Part shown: positions 44,906 through 56,313 of the stretch, piece after piece
Layout: the number at the start of each line of letters is the position of its first letter
Position numbering within the stretch: the first letter of the stretch is position 1
DNA from: Mogibacterium sp.
GTDB taxonomy: Bacteria > Bacillota > Clostridia > Peptostreptococcales > Anaerovoracaceae
Reading direction: 5' to 3'
Assembly (NCBI GenBank): GCA_017403955.1
Contig: JAFRDH010000019.1
Span: forward strand, 1 to 64,000
Length of the DNA: 64,000 nucleotides
Translations under genes and position numbers: made by a program
Notes under the pieces: model-generated
Seen by the model: the letters and a program-made list of their open reading frames with translations, nothing else
What the model was told of the DNA's origin: nothing
Databases searched by the model: none

Positions 44906-46645
44906 TCACGCTTTATGGAGGAGAACGGAAGCTTTGAACATATCTCCGTCGATGCTGATCTCAAATACGCCGCCCATAAGTGTCGTCAGATCTTTTGCGA
45001 TAGCAAGCCCGAGTCCGCTTCCTTCGGTATTTCTGGACTGGTCTCCCCTTGTGAATCTCTCCATCAGCTCGTCTGTGCTGATGTTGAGTTCATCTCTTGA
45101 AATATTCTTGACCTCCATGAGGAGCATGTTGTTCCTGTCGGTCACGTCTATATATACTCTGCTCTTTTCGAGCGCATATTTGCTGATATTGCTGAGCAGA
45201 TTTTCTAGGACTCTGTAGAGGAGTTTTCCGTCCGCTCTTACCATCGTATTTTCAGCCTTGATATTCTTCTTGACTACCAATTCTTTGCTGTCGAGTCTGT
45301 CGCCCATCTCCGCAAGCGACTGATCGATCAGTGCTGCAAGATCGATATCAGTGATCTCGCACGGAATATTGCCGCTCGAAGCTTTGGCAGCTTCGAAGAG
45401 TTCTTCTGTCAAAGTTCTTAAACGTTCTGTCTTTTCCTTGACGACTGCCAGATGCGCAGGTGCGTCAGGACTGTCGAGGCCTTCTTTCTCAAGTATATCC
45501 AGATAGCTGATCATAGATGTCAGTGGCGTCTTGAGATCATGCGAAACATTGCTGATGAGGTCGGTCTTGAGGCGCTGGTTCTTTATCTCATTCTGAACAG
45601 CAACGTTGGTCGCTTCAGAAATGTGATTGATGTCCGAAGCAAGTTTGTCGAGGTTGGTCTTAGGTCCGTTCTCATCTTCATTGACACTGATCTTGTGAGT
45701 AAGATTGCCGGACTTTACTTCGATCACACCGTCCCTGATCTCAGCAAACTTGTTGACTCTATTATTGATGTATATTATTACGGCTGCGCCCATGACGAGC
45801 ATCACGATCAGCATGACCTCAGGGCTTCCGGATAATGCCAAGAACAGTAATGGAACAACTATGAGTGCCAGCAACATTGCTATATATTTGATTTTGATCA
45901 TTAAGGTAGCCTTTGGATCAGTATCCCGTGGAACAAAAGCGCTTCTTGCTCTGCCGGAAACATGACTCCCGCATCTACTGAGGACTCTGAACAATGCCGC
46001 GATCAGAGAATCACTTATCAGCGCACGGGCTTTTATTTTCTTGACCAATGTTACAAAAGCTACGACAGCTGCGAGTATACATACCGCCATGCCTGTCGCG
46101 CTCCCGTACAGAACTGCGTTATTGGAGACCCCGAGATAATAGCTGTCAGGTTCAACAGGTTTGAAACCTTTTATAATTCCTGCAAAAGGAGCTATTTTGT
46201 AAATAGGCACTGCGAGCCATACGGCCAGTACTGCTGCACACACCCCGGCGGCGGCCTGGACTTCACTCCAGATCCTGTCGAACCAGTTCAATCTTATGCT
46301 GCCGTCTTCATTCTCAGAGAATCGTCCTGTCTGAATGCACAGGATGATCAACGAAGCAATGAATACCAGAATAAGTGCCGCCACTATGATCATCTGTGTA
46401 GTGATCAGGTCAGCCTGTGAATGCTCACCGGGAAAAGTACCAAGTTCCCAAGGCCAGTAATGGTCAGATTTCATGAGTTCCTCAAGCTCACCTGCCTTCC
46501 ATAATGCCACATTCACCATGCAGGAAGCTGATGCAGTGATCGCTCCGAGCACTCCCGCTGCTGTCCCCGAAAGGACTGCTATTATCATGGCCGCAGTATA
46601 CTGGCCCTTGTTTCCTCTATGTTTTTTTACAACTATTTCTTCCAT
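44906..46645 (-). CDS. Multi-pass sensor histidine kinase
   Basis: 579 residues. About six membrane helices occupy 1-305 with no large external domain, so it probably senses the membrane or a ligand within it. A HAMP-like linker (about 305-370) leads to the HisKA motif NVSHDLKTPLTSM (phospho-His near 382). The HATPase domain has an N-box (ENLLSNISKYA) and G-box (GSGLGLAI). It begins 5 nt after the OmpR-type regulator gene, forming a VanRS-like pair. No obvious target gene adjoins. Confidence 0.93.
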   Translation of the reverse strand: MEEIVVKKHRGNKGQYTAAMIIAVLSGTAAGVLGAITASASCMVNVALWKAGELEELMKSDHYWPWELGTFPGEHSQADLITTQMIIVAALILVFIASLIILCIQTGRFSENEDGSIRLNWFDRIWSEVQAAAGVCAAVLAVWLAVPIYKIAPFAGIIKGFKPVEPDSYYLGVSNNAVLYGSATGMAVCILAAVVAFVTLVKKIKARALISDSLIAALFRVLSRCGSHVSGRARSAFVPRDTDPKATLMIKIKYIAMLLALIVVPLLFLALSGSPEVMLIVMLVMGAAVIIYINNRVNKFAEIRDGVIEVKSGNLTHKISVNEDENGPKTNLDKLASDINHISEATNVAVQNEIKNQRLKTDLISNVSHDLKTPLTSMISYLDILEKEGLDSPDAPAHLAVVKEKTERLRTLTEELFEAAKASSGNIPCEITDIDLAALIDQSLAEMGDRLDSKELVVKKNIKAENTMVRADGKLLYRVLENLLSNISKYALEKSRVYIDVTDRNNMLLMEVKNISRDELNISTDELMERFTRGDQSRNTEGSGLGLAIAKDLTTLMGGVFEISIDGDMFKASVLLHKA

Positions 46646-46650
46646 TGTAT

Positions 46651-47373
46651 TTACCCCCGGATCTTCTCCACTTTGTATCCGACTCCCCAGACTACTTTGA
46701 GATAGCGCGGATTCTTAGGGTCGATCTCGATTTTTTCTCTGATTCTGCGGATATGGACCGCTACCGTGTTCTCAGGGCTGTATGCCTCTTCATTCCACAC
46801 GGCCTCATATATCTGCTCGATACTGTACACTCTTCCGGCATTGGCCGTGAGGAGCTTGAGGATCCCGTACTCGATTGGAGTCAGAGAGACTTCTTCTCCG
46901 TCCACCCTGACGATCTTGGAATCATCATCGATCTCAAGGCCTCCGCACCGGTAGATATTTGCTGAACGTGTTTCTGCAGCACTTCCGAGTTGGTTGTATC
47001 TTCTGAGTTGCGATCTGACCCTTGCAATAAGTTCAAGAGGATTGAAAGGCTTAGTGACATAATCATCCGCCCCGACATTGAGGCCCATTATTTTGTCATA
47101 ATCCTCAGACTTCGCCGAAAGCATAATGATCGGAATGTTGTGTTCTTCTCTTATCTTCAGTGTTGTCTGTATACCGTCAAGTCCCGGCATCATGATATCC
47201 ATGATGATCAGACTTACAGAATTATTACGGATCATATTGAGCGCTTCAATGCCGTCATGAGCGATCAGACAGTGATAGCCCTCACCGCGGAGATAGAACC
47301 GTATCGCCTCAGCGATTTCTTTATCGTCATCTACTATCAGAATGTTGATGTCACGGATATCTTTGTCGTTCAT
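46651..47373 (-). CDS. OmpR/VanR-type response regulator
   Basis: 240 residues. The receiver domain (about 8-122) contains VDDDKEIAEAI, phospho-acceptor Asp in LIIMDIMMPGLDG (about D58) and Lys in YVTKPFNP. The winged-helix domain (about 145-238) has LTPIEYGILKLL and VAVHIRRIREKIE, a recognition helix typical of VanR/PhoP. It is encoded immediately upstream of its kinase. AAAGGAG precedes the ATG. The minus-strand leader holds TTAATATACTTATCCTAAG, a possible autoregulatory site. Confidence 0.94.
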   Translation of the reverse strand: MNDKDIRDINILIVDDDKEIAEAIRFYLRGEGYHCLIAHDGIEALNMIRNNSVSLIIMDIMMPGLDGIQTTLKIREEHNIPIIMLSAKSEDYDKIMGLNVGADDYVTKPFNPLELIARVRSQLRRYNQLGSAAETRSANIYRCGGLEIDDDSKIVRVDGEEVSLTPIEYGILKLLTANAGRVYSIEQIYEAVWNEEAYSPENTVAVHIRRIREKIEIDPKNPRYLKVVWGVGYKVEKIRG

Positions 47374-47455
47374 ATCAGAATACTCCTTTCAATCCCTGAT
47401 CAGATCTTAGGATAAGTATATTAAGAAACTATGTATAAAAATATTAACAAATTCT

Positions 47456-47499
47456 TACGAAAAAAGTACATGCTATTCCGGTACGGAGACATGTACTTT
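47456..47499 (-). terminator. Terminator of the ATP synthase operon
   Basis: Perfect 10-bp stem AAAGTACATG (47463-47472) / CATGTACTTT (47490-47499) followed on the minus strand by six T residues. Confidence 0.92.
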
Positions 47500-47526
47500 G
47501 GTGATCTGTTAAGTTGTGGCCGCACA

Positions 47527-47958
47527 TCACAGTCTGTGCTTGTTGGTAGCAGCTTTGATACGGCTCATCGCTCTGGAGAGTTCTGCGCTGGCCTTGGCAA
47601 CATCTCTGTTGGAATTCGTGCGCTTGAGCTCTTCTCTTGCTCTTTCAGCCGCTCGCTTTGCACGGGCTTCGTCAATTTCTTCCGGTCTCTCTGCAGTGTC
47701 AATAAGGATCATGACCTCGCCGTTTTCAACCTTAACAAGTCCTTCGGAAACGACCACCGTCTGCCGCCCGCTCTGTTCCCCCGAAACCGGCTCATACGTA
47801 ATCTCGCCGGGAACAACAGCCATGATAATATTGGAATGATCTGCCAGAATACCTATACTGCCTTCTGTTGTAGGCAGCGATACCATCACAGCATCCCCTT
47901 CATAGACCATATGATCGCTGGCCATTATCTGCAATTTGAATGACTTTGTATATGCCAT
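47527..47958 (-). CDS. atpC: ATP synthase subunit epsilon
   Basis: 143 residues. The N-terminal beta sandwich (about 1-88) includes FKLQIMASDHMVYEGDAV and LPTTEGSIGILADHSN; the C-terminal helical hairpin (about 90-135) ends KAATNKHRL. It couples the gamma stalk to the c-ring and inhibits ATP hydrolysis. Last gene of the atp operon, 15 nt after atpD, before the terminator at 47456-47499. Confidence 0.95.
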   Translation of the reverse strand: MAYTKSFKLQIMASDHMVYEGDAVMVSLPTTEGSIGILADHSNIIMAVVPGEITYEPVSGEQSGRQTVVVSEGLVKVENGEVMILIDTAERPEEIDEARAKRAAERAREELKRTNSNRDVAKASAELSRAMSRIKAATNKHRL

Positions 47959-47973
47959 AGTTTATTATCCTTA

Positions 47974-50292
<2,319 letters not shown>

Positions 50293-50293
<1 letters not shown>

Positions 50294-52038
50294 TAGTTAT
50301 ACTGTCTTTCAGCTCTGTACTTTGCTGCGATCTCTGTGATTTCTTTCCTGAGATCATCATCGAGTATTCCTGTGCTGTCTATCTTGTGGCAGATATCAGA
50401 ATGTTCTTCTTCGAACATGGTGATAAGACCTTCAATAAACTCAGTAACATCGTCTACAGGAATGCCCTTCATTGTATGAGCAAGTGCCATTACAAGTGTG
50501 ATGACCTGCTCGTGCTGCGTCTTCGGATGATATTGTTTCTGCCTGAGCATTCTCATAAGACCTTCGCCGTATTCAAGCTGTTCTCTTGTCTGATCATCAA
50601 GGTCTGAAGCGAACTGTGTGAATACTTCCATCTCTCTGTACTGAGCGAGATCGATCCTGAGTGTACCGGCAGCCTTTTTCATAGCTTTGGTCTGTGCGTC
50701 TCCGCCGACACGGGATACCGAAAGGCCGACATTTACTGCCGGGCGCTGTCCCGCGAAGAAGAGATCAGATTCCAGGAAAATCTGTCCGTCTGTAATGGAA
50801 ATGATATTAGTCGGGATATATGCCGAAACATCTCCCGCCTGTGTCTCTACGATCGGGAGCGCTGTGATCGAGCCTCCGCCGATCTTATCTGACAATCTGG
50901 CAGCTCTCTCGAGGAGCCTTGAATGCAGATAGAATACATCGCCCGGATAAGCCTCACGGCCAGGGGATCTGTCGAGCAGAAGCGAAAGCGCACGATAAGC
51001 AACCGCATGTTTGGAGAGATCGTCATATACGATCAGAACATCTTTGCCCTTGTTCATGAAATATTCAGCCATCGCGCAGCCCGCATAAGGAGCAATGTAC
51101 TGAAGCGGAGCCGGATCACTTGCAGAAGCTGTGACTATGATCGAATGATCCATTGCTCCATGCTTCTTAAGTGTCTGCTGTATCTGTACTACTGAAGATG
51201 TCTTCTGTCCGATCGCGACATAGATGCAGATGCAGTTCTTATCGTTCTGGTTGATCATGGCATCGACCGCGATAGCTGTTTTGCCGGTCTGACGGTCTCC
51301 TATGATAAGCTCTCTCTGTCCTCTTCCTATTGGGAACATTGAGTCGATCGAGAAAATGCCTGTCTCGAGAGGTGTGTCTACAGGCTGACGGTCGATTATA
51401 GATGGAGCCGGCGATTCAACAGGCATATATCCTGCAGCCTCAATATCTCCGAGTCCGTCTACAGGCACGCCAAGTGCGTCAACGACTCTTCCGAGGAAGC
51501 CTTCTCCGACAGGAACACCTGCCGTCTTGCCTGTTCTCCTGACACTTGAGCCCTCTGTTACGCTCTCATCATCATTGAAGAGTACGCATCCGATCTCATC
51601 GACGCGGATGTCCTGCACCATTCCCCTGACTCCGTCCGCGAACAAAAGGATCTCGCCGTACGTCGCAAGATCAAGTCCGCTGACTGTAGCGATCCCGTCT
51701 CCGACAGAAGTGACTTCTCCGACCTGCTCTGCCATAGCTTCCGGAGTCCAGTTCGAAATGGTCTCCTTGAGCAGCGGAATGATATTACCGTTAGCAGTCG
51801 GCACCTTGACAAGTGTGTCACGGAGCTGACGGAATCTTCCGCCTACCGACCAGTCATATATATCACTTCCTACCTCAAGTCTGAATCCGCCCGGAAAAGC
51901 ATCCGAAGAGATCCATTCGAGAGGAATATCTTTTCCATATTTATTCTTGAGAAATCTCCCGAATCTTACGAGCTGCTTCTCATCAGGACTGACCTTAGAG
52001 TACAGCTTGGCTTCGAGATTGTTATTAGTATCATTCAT
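50293..52038 (-). CDS. atpA: ATP synthase subunit alpha with fused delta C-terminal domain
   Basis: 581 residues against about 500 normally. Residues about 85-581 are ordinary alpha: VGDGIATVSGLD, P-loop GDRQTGKTA, and IVYDDLSKHA. Residues 1-75 instead match the C-terminal domain of subunit delta (AtpH): VSPDEKQLVRFGRFLKNKYG, then FPGGFRLEVGSDIYDWSVGG and RFRQLRDTL, aligning with the E. coli delta end (LSEQQL...[23 protein letters not shown]). No separate atpH exists in the operon, and the N-terminal delta domain is missing. Start at 52038 has AGGTGG, and its ATG overlaps the atpF stop (ATGAATGA). Confidence 0.93.
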
Positions 52039-52534
52039 TATGACCACCTGTTTTTTGCTCTGCAGCATCAAGGAACTGATCGAACGCATCAGAAGCAGAC
52101 TGCTCGAGTGCGAGCTTCTCCATTGCTCCTGTGACCATGTCGGTTATTTCCTTCTGTGCTGAAGCTATTATTTCGTCTTTTTCCCTGTTTGCTTCGTTCC
52201 TGGCGTCACTGACGATCTTCTCAGCATCGGCTCTGGCATCAGCAAGCTGGCGCTCCCGCATCTCTTCGATCTCTTTGCGGGCTTTGTTCTTTTCAGCTCT
52301 TACCTCTTCATCAAGCCCTCTGATCTTATCGTCATACTCTGCCTTAGTGTTCTCAGCAGCTTTCAGATTGCTTTCGGCCTTGCTGTCCATATCTGCATAA
52401 TAAGATTCGCGGTTCTCCATGAAGTTTTTGACCGGCTTATAGAGCAGGATATAGAGAGCACCGAACAGGATCGTGAAGTTGAACAGGTGCAGCAATATCT
52501 GCTGAAAATCTATATTAAGTGGAATACCTGTCAT
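52031..52534 (-). CDS. atpF: ATP synthase subunit b
   Basis: 167 residues of the peripheral stalk. One N-terminal membrane helix (about 12-32, LLHLFNFTILFGALYILLY) precedes a long charged helix with heptad features (about 40-155). The last 20 residues (SASDAFDQFLDAAEQKTGGHNE, shown as two halves SASDAFDQFL / DAAEQKT) extend beyond the typical end. Its stop overlaps the atpA start by 8 nt. With the delta N-terminal domain absent, this stalk must attach to F1 in another way. Confidence 0.94.
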   Translation of the reverse strand: MTGIPLNIDFQQILLHLFNFTILFGALYILLYKPVKNFMENRESYYADMDSKAESNLKAAENTKAEYDDKIRGLDEEVRAEKNKARKEIEEMRERQLADARADAEKIVSDARNEANREKDEIIASAQKEITDMVTGAMEKLALEQSASDAFDQFLDAAEQKTGGHNE

Positions 52535-52547
52535 TTCTTGTCTCCTG

Positions 52548-52922
52548 CTATAAAACGAAGATTATGAGTATTACTACGAGCAGCGCGTAAATGATCGCCG
52601 TTTCGATAAATACAAGTCCCAACATGAAACTCGTCCTGATTTTGCCGTCTGCTTCAGGCTGTCTTGAAATACCTTCTGCAGCCTTTCCGCCGGAGATACC
52701 CATACCGATTCCGCCGCCGCATGCAGCAAGTCCTATCGCGATACCTGACGCAATAGCCTTCATTCCGACTGTGTTGTCAGCAGCTTCAGCAGTGACCTGA
52801 GTCGTCTCAGCGGCAGTTCCTGTTGTATCAGCGAATGCTCCGATCGTAGCGATCATTCCCATGACTGCGATCACGATTCCCAGTACAAGTGCGAGTCTTG
52901 CAAGTTTCCTTGAATTAAGCAT
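52548..52922 (-). CDS. atpE: ATP synthase subunit c with N-terminal extension
   Basis: 124 residues against the usual 70-85. The core hairpin (about 54-124) has GGGIGMGISGGKAAEGISRQPE with the polar loop RQPE and the ion-carrying Glu107 in VFIETAIIY. The first 53 residues hold a hydrophobic helix and AFADT, like a signal peptide, then a Thr/Ala/Glu-rich spacer. GGAGG precedes the first ATG, and the internal Met54 has no ribosome site, so the extension is translated. The Gln of Na+-type c-rings is replaced by Met, so H+ is more likely. Confidence 0.93.
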   Translation of the reverse strand: MLNSRKLARLALVLGIVIAVMGMIATIGAFADTTGTAAETTQVTAEAADNTVGMKAIASGIAIGLAACGGGIGMGISGGKAAEGISRQPEADGKIRTSFMLGLVFIETAIIYALLVVILIIFVL

Positions 52923-52943
52923 TTCTTATTTCCTCCATTTATA

Positions 52944-53819
52944 TTATGCCGCCTCAGCGGTTTGTTTCATTTCTTTGTTCTTGCTGTTCTTCTTCCTGTG
53001 CTTTTTCTCTTTGGGCGGTTTGGGTGTATTGTCTGATACCTGTCCGTAGAAGAGTGATGTGAGCATAGTCAGAACGTATGCCTGTATCAGTGCATGCAGG
53101 AGTGTGAACAGGACACCTACAAGGACCGGCAGAACATAACTCAGTGATGAATAGTAATATACAAGTTCTGTTACCAGCGCGCCTGAGAGCAATGCTCCAA
53201 ACAATCTGAAACTCAGAGAGATCGGAAGCGAATATTCTTTGAGCGTCTTTCCGATTCCTTTGATCCCGTTGCCTGCGATACCTCCCGACATGATGACGAG
53301 GTACGAAAGGCATCCCATCATGATCGCTCCGTTGATATCTGAAAGCGGTGCCGGCAGCGATATCGATCTTCCAGCAGTAGTTACCGCCTGAACACCGAAG
53401 AGTTCGAACAGCGTTCCGGTGAAAATGTATGCGCCTGCTGCGAAAATATATGCGCCGAGAAACTTGTTGATCTTCGAGTTACCCTTCGCCATTCCGGAAA
53501 ACAGCCCTACCACAGTCTCAAGCACAAGCTGGATCTTGCCCGGTACCAAGGTAAATTTAGGAATTATGAATATCCTGCAGATAAGAGCGAGAAGTATCAG
53601 GAATCCGGATACTATGAATCCTGCAAGAAGACCCGGATTGACATCTATCAGGCCCAGCAGGCTCACCTTGTTCAGGTCATGCAGAACGGCATCTCTCATC
53701 ACATCCTGGATCGCTTCTTCCTCTCCGCCTCCATCACCTGCAAGTATTGCTGCTATCATGAAGACCAGAGCGGCAAGCGCGAATATGATCATAGTTTTTC
53801 GCCTTTCCTGCTTAGTCAT
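52944..53819 (-). CDS. atpB: ATP synthase subunit a
   Basis: 291 residues, the stator channel. About six or seven membrane helices; the essential Arg is in PISLSFRLFGALLSG. The C-terminal helix segment LIQAYVLTMLTSLFY is typical. It then carries an unusual Lys-rich tail (PPKEKKHRKKNSKNKE). First gene of the operon; no atpI precedes it. GGAGG 9 nt before the ATG. Confidence 0.95.
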   Translation of the reverse strand: MTKQERRKTMIIFALAALVFMIAAILAGDGGGEEEAIQDVMRDAVLHDLNKVSLLGLIDVNPGLLAGFIVSGFLILLALICRIFIIPKFTLVPGKIQLVLETVVGLFSGMAKGNSKINKFLGAYIFAAGAYIFTGTLFELFGVQAVTTAGRSISLPAPLSDINGAIMMGCLSYLVIMSGGIAGNGIKGIGKTLKEYSLPISLSFRLFGALLSGALVTELVYYYSSLSYVLPVLVGVLFTLLHALIQAYVLTMLTSLFYGQVSDNTPKPPKEKKHRKKNSKNKEMKQTAEAA

Positions 53820-53904
53820 ATAATTAGTTCCTCCATCAAGTAAAGTGTCCGCCTCTCACTATGCAAACAGATGTGCATTGCCGGGCGGTCTTGTCACGCA
53901 CAGA

Positions 53905-53932
53905 ATTATACCACTATTGAAAAACAATGCAA
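53905..53932 (-). promoter_or_regulatory. ATP synthase operon promoter
   Basis: Minus strand: TTGCAT (53927-53932), a 16-nt spacer, extended -10 TGGTATAAT (TATAAT at 53905-53910). This leaves a leader of roughly 80 nt before atpB. Confidence 0.75.
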
Positions 53933-54065
53933 TACCTAAAATTGACCAAAAGTCATTTTTATAAAGTATTCTATTTTCCTTCATTTCTGCAGTAGTTTAC
54001 AAAATATTGTTTACCTATTATACTACTCTTGTGATTTACGTAATACTTAGAAGAGGTATTTAGCA

Positions 54066-54743
54066 ATGAAGAATTCTGCAAGAAAGAACAACCCGCAGAC
54101 GGTCAAGAATAAAAAGGCTGCATCAAGCAACAAATCTGCCACAGCCAAGAAGCCTGCCAAAGAACGTGAAACTCTGTATCAGGTCAAGACAAAACGCGAC
54201 TCGGATGTAATCAAAGCTTTTATTACATTCACTTACAGAATCAGTCATCCGAGAGTGACCGGAAGAATGATTTTCTATGGACTGCTGGTTTTCTTCCCGG
54301 GCTTCTTCATCAAGATCAAGGCCGTCAGCATCGCATGCTTTATCGTAGGAGCACTCATCATCCTGCTCGCCCTTTTCCGTCAGTACATATCACTGGCTCT
54401 GACCAAAAGAAACGATCCGGATTATAAGAGCGGCGCGGATTTCACATATGACTTCACAGAAGCCGATGCATCATTCTACAGAAATGACGAACTGATCGCA
54501 TATCTTGCCAAATATAAAGATATACTGTCTTTCTATTATGATGACAAGTTCTATTATCTGGCTATTTCGAACCGCGACCTTTTCATTCTGCCGAAATCGC
54601 GATTCACGATCGGAGACCCTGCAGATTTCGAAGACTTTATATATAAGAAGAGTAAGCAGACCTGCAAATGGATCCCGGACAAATTCAGCGATCAGATCAA
54701 GAAAAGACGTGCGGTCCGTGCATTGTCCAATAATGATAAGTAA
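54066..54743 (+). CDS. Membrane protein with YcxB-like C-terminal domain
   Basis: 225 residues. A Lys/Ala/Ser-rich cytoplasmic start (1-45) precedes two membrane helices (about 78-97 and 100-122). A PH-like beta domain of YcxB type (about 140-210) includes FTEADASFYRNDELI and LFILPKSRFTIGD. Function unknown. The architecture resembles the minus-strand protein at 55410-56015, with two helices then a PH-like domain. AGAGG precedes the ATG. Confidence 0.7.
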   Translation: MKNSARKNNPQTVKNKKAASSNKSATAKKPAKERETLYQVKTKRDSDVIKAFITFTYRISHPRVTGRMIFYGLLVFFPGFFIKIKAVSIACFIVGALIILLALFRQYISLALTKRNDPDYKSGADFTYDFTEADASFYRNDELIAYLAKYKDILSFYYDDKFYYLAISNRDLFILPKSRFTIGDPADFEDFIYKKSKQTCKWIPDKFSDQIKKRRAVRALSNNDK

Positions 54744-54750
54744 AGTAAAC

Positions 54751-54773
54751 GTCCTGCCTCGTTGAGACAGGAC
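54751..54773. terminator. Bidirectional hairpin terminator
   Basis: GTCCTG(C)CTC / GAG(A)CAGGAC with a three-base loop and one mismatch, placed between convergent genes and followed by a T-rich stretch on the plus strand. Confidence 0.7.
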
Positions 54774-54792
54774 TTTGTTTATCTGGCATTAT

Positions 54793-55386
54793 CTATTCTC
54801 TTGTCGCAAGGATCTCCTGAACAACCGGTTCCAGAGCAGCCGATGAAATACCGTTGTAATTCTCACTGGCTCTCTCATTGATGAGCGCTGCAGTTTCTTT
54901 TCCGTAAATTCTCTCAGCATCCAGCAGGAATTTTTCAAACTGAGGTCTATCCAGACGTTTGAGATTCTCGCTGTCGATCTTTCCCGGCAGGATATAGAAA
55001 GAACAGTATTCCGGGAGACTGCTACTGCGTTTCATGACTTTTTCGCGGTATGCTTCATTCTCAGGATCACCAAGTCCGACTCCGCAGACTATGACTTTAC
55101 GGCCTTCAAGTCCGAAGTTTCCGTAATTCTGCCACATAATATTGACATTACTGATCTCTGCATCCCTTATTGCACCGATGTAAATAACATTCGGATAAAG
55201 TGAAACATATCCGAGACTCTGCCTTGAATACTCAATTGCATCACATCCGAGACTGCTGATCAGCCATTTTGCATACTGTGTACAGCTGCCGTATCTGCCG
55301 CTTACGACAACGATGGTATCAGGTCTGACTACCTCGCCTGCCTCTTCTCGCCTCTTCCTCGCTGTTCTGTTAGGATTCTTTGCCAT
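54793..55386 (-). CDS. Flavodoxin-fold protein
   Basis: 197 residues. After a basic start, TIVVVSGRYGSCTQYAKWL resembles the phosphate loop of flavodoxin_5/HemG-type flavodoxin domains; YIGAIRDAEISNVNIMW and KVIVCGVGLGDP are the next two beta-strand/loop units. The C-terminal 60 residues are helical. It could bind FMN, but the usual T/S-x-T-G-x-T loop is altered (SGRYGS). Upstream, 23 nt away, lies the PH-like membrane protein gene. Confidence 0.65.
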   Translation of the reverse strand: MAKNPNRTARKRREEAGEVVRPDTIVVVSGRYGSCTQYAKWLISSLGCDAIEYSRQSLGYVSLYPNVIYIGAIRDAEISNVNIMWQNYGNFGLEGRKVIVCGVGLGDPENEAYREKVMKRSSSLPEYCSFYILPGKIDSENLKRLDRPQFEKFLLDAERIYGKETAALINERASENYNGISSAALEPVVQEILATRE

Positions 55387-55409
55387 CGTCTTTTATTCCT
55401 CTCAAAATA

Positions 55410-56015
55410 CTAATGCTCGTCAATATATTTCTGACGCAGCGATCCCTTGGCATTCTTTACTTTCTTGCCATAAGGCTGAAGCAGGTCATCAAGATCATAC
55501 TTATCGAACGGGACCAGTGCATAAAATTCTGTAACTGTTTCTTCTGATTCGCCGCCTCTTCTTTCAGTATTGATGACTGCATTTCCCTCGATCATAAGCG
55601 TACCCCACTCATCATCTCTGGTGATTTTGTGGATATCGTTATCCTTTATTATATATGTCTTAAGAGTCATGCCTTGCTGATATCTGTAGTAGAGTGTATC
55701 ATCGTCCGTCTCAAACCTGGCATCATGGTATCCGTAGAATGGTGCCTGCGAAAGCTTCTTGCCCTTACGTGTCACAAGAAAAGCGAGCAATGCCGTTGTC
55801 CATATTGTAATATGCAGAGGGAGTTGGCTCATCATAGTAGTGCCGCCGAACTTATTATTGACAACGATCATGCAGATAAGGCCGGCAACCAGAATCACTA
55901 CAGAAATAATATTATAGATCCTGCTGCGCTCCTCACCTTTTGCCCACTCTTGCTTCCTTATATTAAGAATACTCAGATCACCCGGGTAAACATCATTATT
56001 TGGATTAAGTTTCAT
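55410..56015 (-). CDS. Two-helix membrane protein with PH-like domain
   Basis: 201 residues, unrecognised. Two membrane helices (about 35-52 and 65-84) are followed by a soluble beta-rich domain (about 90-180: LYYRYQQGMTLKTYIIKDND, EWGTLMIEGNAVI), similar in kind to YcxB/PH-like domains, and a basic C-terminus. AAGGAG precedes the ATG. Probably forms an operon with the flavodoxin-fold gene. Confidence 0.65.
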   Translation of the reverse strand: MKLNPNNDVYPGDLSILNIRKQEWAKGEERSRIYNIISVVILVAGLICMIVVNNKFGGTTMMSQLPLHITIWTTALLAFLVTRKGKKLSQAPFYGYHDARFETDDDTLYYRYQQGMTLKTYIIKDNDIHKITRDDEWGTLMIEGNAVINTERRGGESEETVTEFYALVPFDKYDLDDLLQPYGKKVKNAKGSLRQKYIDEH

Positions 56016-56171
56016 TTAAATCTCCTTCTGACTCAAAATAGCAATTCGAACAGTTGTCATACACCCTGTTCACCAGCAGATTGTACTATATCTCCCCTGC
56101 AAAAGCAAAAGTCTCAGCGAAAAAAAGGTCAATTTTCTCACACTATTTCGTCACAAAACGAACACATTATA

Positions 56172-56199
56172 TTGACTTTGCTTTCAGAAATGCTATAAT
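56172..56199 (+). promoter_or_regulatory. Promoter of the second TSUP gene
   Basis: TTGACT (56172-56177), a 16-nt spacer, TATAAT (56194-56199). The leader of about 105 nt contains GTGGAA...TTCCAC pairing (56214-56263 region), a possible regulatory hairpin. Confidence 0.75.
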
Positions 56200-56313
56200 C
56201 AGATTGTACAAAATGTGGAAGCATGTTTAACATTTGTTCAATAAAAGTGTAATGATTTCCACAGGCACGTATCTCATTATTATTTAATTATTATTATATT
56301 ATGGAGGTTTTAT

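Noticed and set aside
56200..56313. Riboswitch in the leader of the second TSUP gene
   Set aside because: Only a GTGGAA/TTCCAC pairing is visible; no known riboswitch core such as those for cobalamin, SAM, TPP, fluoride or guanidine could be recognised.
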